From DATFMP01 sp035266845 (GTDB lineage Bacteria > SAR324 > JACQKK01), in NCBI GenBank assembly GCA_035266845.1, contig DATFMP010000083.1, positions 54,459 to 118,458 of the forward strand: DNA of 64,000 nucleotides, read 5' to 3'. A program made the translations under genes and the position numbers. Shown here in pieces: positions 8,474 through 15,239 of this stretch; the stretch's first letter is position 1; each line of letters opens with the position of its first letter. The notes under the pieces are model-generated. The model searched no databases. It saw only the letters and a program-made list of their open reading frames with translations, and had not been told where the DNA came from.

Positions 8474-9175
8474 ATGGTGGACTATTACAACCTGCTCGGC
8501 ATCGCTCCCGATGCGGCTCCGGACGAGGTGCGACGGGCTTTTCGTGCCCGCGCCAAGGCCGTGCACCCGGATGCCCATCCGCACGGCTCGCCGGTCGAGC
8601 AGGAGGCGCAGCGGCGCCGGTTCATTGCCCTGGCACAGGCCTACGAAACCCTGAGCGATCCGGATCGCCGGGAGGCATACGACCGTACGTGGCGCGCCGG
8701 GCTCAGGCCAGCCGGTGCGGCACCGGGTGCCCGTGCGGGTGCCGGGCCCGGCTGGCGGCAGACCCACGCCAGCTTCGGCCGTGCACGGCGCAATCCGCCT
8801 CGCGGTGCCGGCGCGCAGGCGGCGCCCGGCGAGAGCCTGAACGAACTGCTGCGGGACATGGAGGGGCTGCTGGGGCGGTTCGGGCTCGATCTGCGCACGC
8901 CTTTGGAGGCACTGCTGGACGCCCTGATGGACTGGGCGCGAGCGATCTACCGCGAGGTGCTGGTCGAGGGCGCCGGAACGGGCGGCGCCACCAAAGCCCC
9001 GCCCCGAGGCGCGCGTGCCGGGGCGAAGGGCGCTGCCGCCCGCGACACGACCGCTGGGCATGGCGGTGAGCGACGCGACTCGCATGCAGACAGGCGTGCC
9101 GCGAGGGCTGCGGAGGCGGACGGCGTGGAGGAGGAACTGAGCCGGCTCAAGGAGCGTATGGGCAAGAAGCCCTGA
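8474..9175 (+). CDS. J-domain (DnaJ-like) co-chaperone protein
   Basis: A 233-residue protein starting MVDYYNLLGIAPDAAPDEVRRAFR, a classic J domain; the HPD tripeptide that stimulates DnaK is in KAVHPDAHPHG near residue 34. After the J domain (about 1-75) come an Arg/Ala/Gly-rich linker, a helical segment (LNELLRDMEGLLGRFGLDLRTPLEALL) and a charged C-terminal tail. It lacks the zinc-finger and CTD domains of DnaJ or CbpA, so it is a type III J protein with a client-specific role. The ATG at 8474 begins the domain exactly. No strong ribosome site is visible. It is flanked by opposite-strand genes, so it is a single-gene unit. Confidence 0.85.
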   Translation: MVDYYNLLGIAPDAAPDEVRRAFRARAKAVHPDAHPHGSPVEQEAQRRRFIALAQAYETLSDPDRREAYDRTWRAGLRPAGAAPGARAGAGPGWRQTHASFGRARRNPPRGAGAQAAPGESLNELLRDMEGLLGRFGLDLRTPLEALLDALMDWARAIYREVLVEGAGTGGATKAPPRGARAGAKGAAARDTTAGHGGERRDSHADRRAARAAEADGVEEELSRLKERMGKKP

Positions 9176-9221
9176 GCGGAGTCGGGAACGGCCGGGTCAA
9201 ATGGTCGTGACCACGAAAGGA

Positions 9222-9256
9222 GCCGCCCGCCCGCCCGGGTAAGCCCGAGGGGCGGC
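9222..9256. terminator. GC-rich hairpin between convergent genes
   Basis: GCCGCCC (9222-9228) pairs with GGGCGGC (9250-9256), and inside it CGGG (9236-9239) pairs with CCCG (9244-9247) around a TAAG loop. It lies between the 3' ends of the J-domain gene and the DUF1127-like gene. There is no U-tract, so it would be an atypical, possibly bidirectional, terminator. Confidence 0.4.
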
Positions 9257-9382
9257 CGGATCACGCCGCCGGAGGGGAAGGGGACGGCGGCTTTGGGCAG
9301 CGGAATTCGGCGAGAGGCCGCCACGCTCGGGCTTGGGGGAAGGGAGGGGATCGAGCGTGGCGGCCCTCGTCTTTCTCGTCGG

Positions 9383-9871
9383 TCAGGCCCGCCAGAACGG
9401 CTTGGACGCCTCGTCCAGCAGTTCGTTGCGGCTGCCTCCCATATCCATCCAGGGGGGCGTCTGACCCAGGGAAGCGTAGAACTGCAGGGCAGTGCGCAGG
9501 TCGTGCCGGCCGCGGGCACGCTTCACCCACTGCCGCACGGTGCCGCGCAGCGCCGTCGCGCTACGCACCAGCAGACTGCCTAGCATCTCGCCGCGCAGCT
9601 CCCACGCCCGCTCACGGGCGCGCAGCACCGCCGCCGGGTCGAACGCCGCACCGGCCGTCTGGCCTGTCACGGCGCGCGGCGCCACCGACGCCTGGTGCTG
9701 CAGCGTAAGGCCCTTGCGCAGGGCCCGCACAATGCGGGGCAGTAGGGGCCGGCCCGCCGGGTCCACCAGCGGGCGTCGGCGACCCGCCGGGGGCGGGCAG
9801 CACCCAGCCAACGCCGGGTTATCTTCCGGGTGGGTCGTGCCCAACCGTGCCGAAATCACCTCGCTCACCAT
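9383..9871 (-). CDS. Protein with DUF1127-like C-terminus, divergent from a LysR regulator
   Basis: A 162-residue protein starting at the ATG at 9871, which has GAGG at a suitable distance; a longer frame would begin inside the palindrome at 9907-9922. The N-terminal two thirds is Pro/Arg/Ala-rich and not recognised. The C-terminal 50 residues (RQWVKRARGRHDLRTAL ... NELLDEASKPFWRA) resemble the YjiS/DUF1127 family, whose members end in a KPFW-like motif and often sit divergently from GcvA-type LysR genes. DUF1127 proteins are small Arg-rich proteins implicated in RNA or phosphate metabolism in some alphaproteobacteria. Function here is not known; the family call is tentative. Confidence 0.5.
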   Translation of the reverse strand: MVSEVISARLGTTHPEDNPALAGCCPPPAGRRRPLVDPAGRPLLPRIVRALRKGLTLQHQASVAPRAVTGQTAGAAFDPAAVLRARERAWELRGEMLGSLLVRSATALRGTVRQWVKRARGRHDLRTALQFYASLGQTPPWMDMGGSRNELLDEASKPFWRA

Positions 9872-9906
9872 GTCTCTTGCCTCGTTTCGATGTGTCAGGT
9901 TTTCTG

Positions 9907-9922
9907 CTACACTCAAGTGTAG
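9907..9922. promoter_or_regulatory. Symmetric palindrome carrying back-to-back TACACT boxes (divergent promoter/operator)
   Basis: CTACACT-CA-AGTGTAG is a perfect 7-bp inverted repeat. Each arm contains TACACT, a sequence that recurs upstream of several genes here and resembles a -10 element, so the site could start transcription in both directions (toward the LysR gene and toward the DUF1127-like gene). The whole gap 9872-9997 is markedly AT-rich for this genome. The palindrome also has the size of a LysR-type operator. Confidence 0.45.
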
Positions 9923-9997
9923 TTTCCACCTGGAATGCCGTTGCTACAAGCGATATAAATTCAACGGATGCAGCAGTAATTCTAATTCATCTAAAAC

Positions 9998-10900
9998 ATG
10001 ACCGATTTGCCGTCCCTGAACGCGCTGCGAGCCTTCGAGGCCGCCGCGCGCCACCTGAGCTTCAAGGCCGCCGGGCGTGAGTTGCATGTGACCCCGGGCG
10101 CCGTGAGCCAGCAGGTCAAGGCGTTGGAGGAGGAACTGGGCGTGTCGCTGTTCCGGCGGCTGACCCGGGCCATCGTGCTGACCCCGCAGGGCCAGGTGCT
10201 GCGGCCCAAGGTGGTGCAGGCGTTCCAGTTGCTGTCCGCGGCGGTGGAGGGTCTGCGCCCCGCCCATCAGCCGGGCGTGCTCACGGTAAGCACGTTTCCC
10301 TCGTTCGCGGCCAAGTGGCTGGTACCGCGGCTGGGCCGCTTTGCCGCGCAGCAGCCGGACGTGGATGTGCGCATCAGCTCCACGCCGGGGCTGGTGGACT
10401 TCGGGCGCGAGGCGGTGGACGTGGCCGTGCGCCAGGGGCAGGGCAACTGGCCGGGCCTGGAGAGCGTGCTGCTGTTCAACGCGGAGCTGTTCCCGGTGGC
10501 GAGTCCCAAGCTGCTCAAAGAGGGGTTGCACCCCCTCCGCGAGCCGGCGGACCTTCGCTATCACACACTGCTGCACAGCATGCGCGAGTCGGAATGGCGC
10601 CTGTGGCTGCAGGCCCACGGGGTGCGGGGCGTGGACGCGACTCGCGGCCCCCGCTTCAGCGACGACGCGTTGGCGCTGGAAGCGGCCATCGAGGGCCAGG
10701 GCGTGGCCATCTCGCGGGATATCCTGGTGGCCGGCGACCTGGCGGCGGGCGTGCTGGTGCGGCCCTTCCCGCAGGCCATGCCCGACCTCTTCGGCTGCTA
10801 CCTGGTGGTGCCCGCCGAGCGCGTGAACGAGCCCCACATCGCCGCCTTCCGCGACTGGATCGTGGACGAGGCACGCCGCAACCCGCTGCCCCGCCGCTAG
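9998..10900 (+). CDS. LysR-family transcriptional regulator, GcvA-like
   Basis: A 300-residue LysR-type regulator. The N-terminal winged HTH reads LNALRAFEAAARHLSFKAAGRELHVTP (long motif, residues about 6-32), followed by GAVSQQVKALEEELGVSLFRRL, the GcvA-type signature. The C-terminal periplasmic-binding-like effector domain covers about residues 95-295. The ATG at 9998 gives the family-typical MTDLPSLNALRAFEA start. GcvA regulates glycine cleavage in E. coli, but the many GcvA-like paralogues control other targets; the likely target here is the divergent DUF1127-like gene and its own promoter. A hairpin at 10937-10961 follows the stop. Confidence 0.85.
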   Translation: MTDLPSLNALRAFEAAARHLSFKAAGRELHVTPGAVSQQVKALEEELGVSLFRRLTRAIVLTPQGQVLRPKVVQAFQLLSAAVEGLRPAHQPGVLTVSTFPSFAAKWLVPRLGRFAAQQPDVDVRISSTPGLVDFGREAVDVAVRQGQGNWPGLESVLLFNAELFPVASPKLLKEGLHPLREPADLRYHTLLHSMRESEWRLWLQAHGVRGVDATRGPRFSDDALALEAAIEGQGVAISRDILVAGDLAAGVLVRPFPQAMPDLFGCYLVVPAERVNEPHIAAFRDWIVDEARRNPLPRR

Positions 10901-10936
10901 TGTGATGTCCCAGAGATAGCCGTAAGAATCCGAGGC

Positions 10937-10961
10937 AACAGGTTCCCCCGAACCCCCTGTT
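10937..10961 (+). terminator. Hairpin after the LysR gene
   Basis: AACAGGTT (10937-10944) and the downstream AACCCCCTGTT (10951-10961) can fold with AACAGG/CCTGTT as outer stem and GTT/AAC inside. It lies 36 bp past the LysR stop. No long U-tract follows, so termination activity is inferred only from position and symmetry. Confidence 0.35.
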
Positions 10962-11092
10962 TGGGCGGCAGCGGCAGGCAAGCCGGCCACTGCCAGCGAT
11001 GCCGGCGAGACTGGAACTAACTTGCGGAACAGGGCACGACGTATTCGCCCGCTCGTCAGCCCCGTTCGTCCGCGGTGTGTTACGGTGAAACG

Positions 11093-11764
11093 ATGAGCAG
11101 CTTCGTCTACATGAAAGTGCTGGAATCCACGCCGTCCCGCTACGATCGTGGCATCCGGCTGCTGTCGCGCGGGCGCATCGAAGCTCTCTACACTGAACTC
11201 GCCACACGCGCCGCCGCGCCAGGCCGGCGCATCCTGGACGTCGGCTGCGGCACGGGCGGCGTGGCGCTGGCTTGCGCGGCACGTGGTGCGGACGTGATCG
11301 GCATCGACGGCAACGCCGGCATGCTGGAAGTGGCCCGTGCCAAGGCCACAGCGGCGCAGCTACAGGAGCGCATCCAATGGTTGCAGCTCGACGCGGCAGA
11401 GATCGAGGACCGCGTGCCGGCGGGATCGGTGGATGCCGTGACGGCCTGCCTGATGGTCGGTGAGCTGGCGCCGCAGGAGCAGGCATACCTGTTGAAGACC
11501 GCTGCCGCCTGCCTGCGGCCCGGTGGCGTGCTGCTGGTGGCGGACGAGGTGGTGCCGCCGGGTGGCTTGGCGCGGCTGGCCTACCGACTATGGCGGGGGC
11601 CGTTGGTTGTGGTCACGTGGCTGCTTACCCAGACCACCACGCGCCCGCTGCGCGACTGGGGCAGGTTGCTGCGCGAGGCCGGCTTCGAGCACTGCACGGA
11701 GGAACGCCTGTGGGGTGGCAGCCTGCTGCTTCTCCAGGCCACCAAGCCGGAGGGATCGCCATGA
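11093..11764 (+). CDS. cpaM: Class I SAM-dependent methyltransferase, corrinoid protein-associated (CpaM-type)
   Basis: A 223-residue Rossmann-fold methyltransferase. Motif I is ILDVGCGTGG (47-56); the acidic ribose-binding position is in VIGIDGNAGML; motif IV lies near VDAVTACLMVGEL; a post-motif strand is LRPGGVLLVADEVV. A hydrophobic segment near residues 160-180 (LVVVTWLL) may touch the membrane. Its last four bases overlap the start of the HgcA/HgcB-like fusion gene (ATGA), so the two are translationally coupled. That pairing matches the naming of this family as corrinoid protein-associated methyltransferase. Whether it methylates the corrinoid, a metal(loid) or another substrate cannot be read from sequence. 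Confidence 0.75.
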   Translation: MSSFVYMKVLESTPSRYDRGIRLLSRGRIEALYTELATRAAAPGRRILDVGCGTGGVALACAARGADVIGIDGNAGMLEVARAKATAAQLQERIQWLQLDAAEIEDRVPAGSVDAVTACLMVGELAPQEQAYLLKTAAACLRPGGVLLVADEVVPPGGLARLAYRLWRGPLVVVTWLLTQTTTRPLRDWGRLLREAGFEHCTEERLWGGSLLLLQATKPEGSP

Positions 11765-12891
11765 GCCTGCGCGAGTTGGGCAGCATCGCGTTCGACCTGG
11801 TGTTCCGCTACCTGCCGCACCGGGCGTCGACGGGACTGCTGGCGATCGGCGATCCCGACCGGCAGTCGCCCGTGCTGCTCACCGGCAACTACACCGTCAC
11901 GGTGCGGCGCCTGCGACGGGTGCTCCGAGGCCAGCGCGTGTGGCTGCTTTGCGCGAACAGCAAGGGCATCAACGTGTGGTGCGCCGCGGGCGGCGGTCAT
12001 CTCACGCACCATGATGTCATCGCGGCCATCCGCACGTCGGGCATCGGCGAGCGGGTGGAGCAGCGCCACCTTGTCCTGCCGCAGCTTTCCGCCACAGGGG
12101 TGGAGCGGCGCCGCATCACGGAGGCCACCGGTTGGAGCACGGCGTGGGGCCCGGCGCGGCTGGAAGACCTGCCCGCCTTTCTCCAGCGGGGCGGTCCGGT
12201 GCACAAGGCCGAGCGCACCATGCGCTTTCCGCTGTGGGAGCGCCTGGAAATGGCCGCCATGTGGAGCGTGCCCATGGCGGTGCTGGGTGGGCCGCTCTTC
12301 GCGTGGCTGGGTGGATGGCGCCTCGGGCTGGCCTTGGCGGCGATGGCGTTGGCCACCGTGTTCACCCTGTTCGCGGCCCTGCCCGCGCTGCGCGTGACCG
12401 GCGCTGCCCGCTGGATCACCTTCGGCGCGTTCGCGGTGCTGGGCGCGGCTCTGGGCGGGGCGTTGCTGGCGGCCCTGGGCGATGCCACGCCGCCTGCGCT
12501 TACGCTGGACGGAGTGGCGGCCCTGGGCGTGATGGGCATCCTCGCCATCGACCTGGCAGGCACGACCCCCTGGTACGGGAGCTACATCAACACCTTCCAC
12601 GCCCCGCGTATCGATCTGGTGGCCAACCGTTGCACCGGCCAGGCGGTATGCGTCCAGGTGTGTCCGCGCAACGTGTTGGCGATGCAGGGCGCGCTGCACA
12701 AGGTGGAGGTGGCGCGTCCGGACGACTGCATCCAGTGTGGCGCTTGCATCGTGCAGTGCCCGGAGGATGCGCTGCGCTTCCGCTACGACGACGGCCGCAT
12801 CGTGGAGCCGGCCACTGTGCGCACCACGCGCATGAACATGCTGGGCCGCCGCACGGTCCACATCGCTTCCGATGCCGGAATGCCGTCGTAA
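11761..12891 (+). CDS. HgcAB-like fusion protein: corrinoid-binding domain, membrane helices, ferredoxin
   Basis: A 376-residue protein. The N-terminal part resembles the corrinoid-binding domain of HgcA and CdhD: PVLLTGNYTVTVRRL, then the cap-helix motif NVWCAAGG (71-78), in which Cys74 would be the lower cobalt ligand, then HLVLPQL. The usual Lys of the NVWCAAGK motif is Gly here. Several hydrophobic helices follow (about 160-280). The C-terminus is ferredoxin-like, as in HgcB. The second cluster motif is complete (CIQCGACIVQCP, Cys323/326/329/333). The first reads CTGQAVCVQVCP and has Gln294 in place of the second Cys. HgcA and HgcB methylate mercury as separate proteins in anaerobes; this fused, variant form sits in a genome with an aerobic oxidase, so mercury methylation should not be assumed. 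Confidence 0.75.
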   Translation: MSLRELGSIAFDLVFRYLPHRASTGLLAIGDPDRQSPVLLTGNYTVTVRRLRRVLRGQRVWLLCANSKGINVWCAAGGGHLTHHDVIAAIRTSGIGERVEQRHLVLPQLSATGVERRRITEATGWSTAWGPARLEDLPAFLQRGGPVHKAERTMRFPLWERLEMAAMWSVPMAVLGGPLFAWLGGWRLGLALAAMALATVFTLFAALPALRVTGAARWITFGAFAVLGAALGGALLAALGDATPPALTLDGVAALGVMGILAIDLAGTTPWYGSYINTFHAPRIDLVANRCTGQAVCVQVCPRNVLAMQGALHKVEVARPDDCIQCGACIVQCPEDALRFRYDDGRIVEPATVRTTRMNMLGRRTVHIASDAGMPS

Positions 12892-12954
12892 AGGCGTTGC
12901 CCACCGCCAAGCTGTGTCTGGAAAGGCGCGGCGGCCCAGCCATTTTTTTCCCTT

Positions 12955-13764
12955 CTAGCCGGCGTCGGGCGGGAACGTCAGCAGTTCGCTACGGCCATCG
13001 GCATCGAGGCGCAGCACCTGCTTGCGCGAAAACCAGTCCGGCACGATGCGCAGGCTGGCGCTCTGCCCGGGTAGCCGGATCGTCTCGTCCCGGTGGAAGT
13101 GGCCCATGAAGAAGCCGTCCAGGCCGGGCAGCACCGCCGCGGCGAAGGCCTGCAGCTCCTCGGCGGGGTAGCTGATCTTGATCTCCTGGTTCGTGCTGGC
13201 CATCGTGCGCTCCAGGCGTTGCGCGATGCGCCGCGCCAGCGGCCCCGGGATGGCGCGGAAGAGGGCCGCGAAGCCCCGGCTGCGCGCCAGCCGCCGCCAC
13301 TTCAGGTATTGCGCGTCGTGGCGGTTCACCAGATCGCCATGGGTGAGCCCGTAGCGGCGCCCGTCCCAGCGCAGCACGGCGGCATCCGGCACGATGACAT
13401 CGAAGGGCAGCCCCATGCGTTGGGCGGCGGCGGCATCCGGCGGCACGAAGAACTCCCGGTTGCCCACCACGAACCACACGGCCACGCCCCGGGCGCGCAG
13501 GGCCCGCAGCCCCTCCAGCAGTGTGCGCGTCTGGCGGTCCCAGAACTTGGGCAGGGCTAGCCACACCTTCCACAGGTCGCCCATCAGCACGATCAGGCGC
13601 GCGTCCGGGAGCTGCTCCAGCATGGCCAGGAAGCCCTCCGGTGGGGCACGGTGATCGCCCAGGTGCGAATCGGCCACCAGGTATACGTGCCCCGGGCCGG
13701 GCGGCACCTGCAGCACGGGCGCCTGGGCCATCAGGCGTTGCCAGTCCGGTTGCCAGCTCGCCAT
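12955..13764 (-). CDS. LpxH-like metallophosphoesterase (putative UDP-2,3-diacylglucosamine pyrophosphatase)
   Basis: A 269-residue calcineurin-like phosphoesterase. Metal and catalytic motifs appear in order: VADSHLGD, LMGDLWKVW, GNREFFVP, THGDLVNRHD and GHFHRDE. The GNRxF and HGD patterns and the downstream YLKWRRLARS segment resemble LpxH, which cleaves UDP-2,3-diacylglucosamine to lipid X in lipid A synthesis. The ATG at 13764 is used; it gives a normal family length, and a longer frame runs into the divergent promoter region. It converges on the fusion gene; a T7 run lies in the gap near 12943-12949. The substrate could differ from that of E. coli LpxH. Confidence 0.7.
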   Translation of the reverse strand: MASWQPDWQRLMAQAPVLQVPPGPGHVYLVADSHLGDHRAPPEGFLAMLEQLPDARLIVLMGDLWKVWLALPKFWDRQTRTLLEGLRALRARGVAVWFVVGNREFFVPPDAAAAQRMGLPFDVIVPDAAVLRWDGRRYGLTHGDLVNRHDAQYLKWRRLARSRGFAALFRAIPGPLARRIAQRLERTMASTNQEIKISYPAEELQAFAAAVLPGLDGFFMGHFHRDETIRLPGQSASLRIVPDWFSRKQVLRLDADGRSELLTFPPDAG

Positions 13765-13849
13765 GGGGTCGGCAGCCTCGCGTGCGATCGGGTGTGAACG
13801 GTTCGCGCCCGGCGGGCCTCTGGCCGCGCCAAACGGAGCCGGGGCGCAT

Positions 13850-13879
13850 TTGTACTGGCCCGCGGGACGGTGGTACACT
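13850..13879 (+). promoter_or_regulatory. Candidate promoter for the xdhC-like gene
   Basis: TTGTAC (13850-13855) and TACACT (13874-13879) with an 18-bp spacer lie in the 184-bp divergent gap, about 70 bp before the ATG at 13949. The -10-like box is the same TACACT found at 9908 and 52097. Confidence 0.4.
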
Positions 13880-13948
13880 GCCCATGATAGCCGATCGGGG
13901 CCGGAGTGCCACCGCCCCGCCGCGCCCAACGCCATCCCCCACCGCACC

Positions 13949-15064
13949 ATGTCGAACCGACAGATCTACGAGGAGCTGGAGGCGCAACTGCGGGCCGGCA
14001 AGCCCGTGGTGCAGGCCACCGTCATCCAGACCCGCGGCTCCACGCCCCGCAAGGAGGGCTCCACCATGCTGGTGCGCGCCGATGGCTCGCTGGTGGGCAC
14101 CATCGGCGGCGGCTGCGGAGAGGCCGGCGTGATCCAGAAGGCCAAGCTCTCCCTGCTGGACGGCCAGGTGCGCGAGGAGCTGGCCGACCTCACCGAGGAC
14201 ATCTCCACCGAGACCGAAGCCGTCTGCGGCGGCACGCTGCGGGTCTTCATCGAGCCCTGGGAGCCCACCCCGCAGCGCATCGAGCTGGCGCACCTGCTGG
14301 AGGAACTCTCCAGCGGCAACAAGCCGGTGGTGCTGCACCAGGTGGTCAAGCAGCGCGGGGAGGACGTCCCGCCCGGCCAGCGGCTGATCCTGGACGCCGA
14401 CGGCAAGCCGTTGTACTCCGACCTGCCCGAGGGTGTGCCGCTGCCGGCCGCGCCCACGGGACGCCCGCACCAGATGAAGACGGTGGATGGGCTGCAGATC
14501 TACACCGAGCGCTGGGACCCCGTGCCCACGCTGGTCATCATCGGTGCGGGACACATCGCCGAGCCGCTGGAGGCGCTGGGCCGCATGGCCGGCTTCCGCA
14601 CGGTGGTGGTGGACGACCGCACGCTGTTCGCCAACCGCCAGCGCTTCCCGGATGCCGACCAGGTGGTGTGCGGCCCGATCCTCGACGTGTGTCGGCAGAT
14701 CGACGTTTCGCCGCACCACTACTTCGTGCTGGTCACGCGCGGGCACACGCTGGACATGGACGCCCTGCGCGTGATGATCGGCCGCGATCCCGTGGCTTAC
14801 CTCGGCATGATCGGCAGCAAGCGCCGCGTGGGCGCCGTGTTCGAGCTGCTGGAGAAGGAGGGCTTCGGCCGCGAGCTGTTCCAGCACGTCTACGCGCCCA
14901 TCGGCCTCAACATTGGGGCCGAGACCCCCGCGGAGATTGCCGTCAGCGTGATGGCCGAGATCATCTCCGTGCGCCGCCAGGTGACGGACGACACCGGCTC
15001 CCTGGTGCGCATCACCGGGCTGCACCCCTCCCTGCGCCGCGCCAAGCTGCAACCGGCCGGTTAG
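13949..15064 (+). CDS. XdhC/CoxI family molybdenum-hydroxylase maturation factor
   Basis: A 371-residue protein with both XdhC/CoxI domains. The N-terminal one carries TRGSTPRKEGSTMLV, LVGTIGGGCGEA and AVCGGTLRVFIEPW. The C-terminal Rossmann domain has VIIGAGHIAEPLEALG and MIGSKRR. Family members bind or sulfurate the molybdenum cofactor for xanthine or CO dehydrogenase. No molybdenum hydroxylase gene lies in this window, so its client must be elsewhere. The ATG at 13949 starts MSNRQIYEELEAQLRAGK, as expected for the family. A TACACT-type promoter box is at 13874. The stop codon TAG runs directly into the interspersed repeat at 15062. Confidence 0.85.
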   Translation: MSNRQIYEELEAQLRAGKPVVQATVIQTRGSTPRKEGSTMLVRADGSLVGTIGGGCGEAGVIQKAKLSLLDGQVREELADLTEDISTETEAVCGGTLRVFIEPWEPTPQRIELAHLLEELSSGNKPVVLHQVVKQRGEDVPPGQRLILDADGKPLYSDLPEGVPLPAAPTGRPHQMKTVDGLQIYTERWDPVPTLVIIGAGHIAEPLEALGRMAGFRTVVVDDRTLFANRQRFPDADQVVCGPILDVCRQIDVSPHHYFVLVTRGHTLDMDALRVMIGRDPVAYLGMIGSKRRVGAVFELLEKEGFGRELFQHVYAPIGLNIGAETPAEIAVSVMAEIISVRRQVTDDTGSLVRITGLHPSLRRAKLQPAG

Positions 15065-15239
15065 GCTGTGTCCGGCGGCACCAGCTAGTGTGTCCTGGCC
15101 AGCCCCGCCTGTAATTGCGAGCGCAGCGAGGAATCTGCTGTGCCCCGACACAAAACAGATTCCTCGGCCCGCGCCGCGGGCCGAGGAATGACAGATGGCG
15201 GCGGATCGACCGCGCTCGGACAATTCCAGACGGAGCCTA
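15062..15239. repeat. Interspersed repeat family A, copy 1 (between convergent genes)
   Basis: This gap between the xdhC-like and ParB-like 3' ends holds an inverted repeat: GAGGAATCTG (15128-15137) and CAGATTCCTC (15156-15165), then GGCCCGC/GCGGGCC and GAGGAATGACAGAT. A related sequence occurs at 24781-24902. Both ends resemble each other in inverted form: the xdhC stop continues TAGGCTGTGTCCGG and the ParB-like stop, read on the minus strand, continues TAGGCTCCGTCTGGAA. It looks like a small non-coding repeat that also forms the ends of the two mRNAs. Confidence 0.6.

Noticed and set aside
8464..8474. Leaderless promoter for the J-domain gene (TATACT immediately before the ATG)
   Set aside because: The box ends only about five bases before the ATG, so a start seven or more bases downstream would fall inside the codon; the spacing does not fit well.
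6764..9175. Phage-defence island from the phosphodiesterase, exonuclease and J-domain genes
   Set aside because: The genes alternate strand and have no cyclase, effector, integrase or compositional break; a defence role is not supported.
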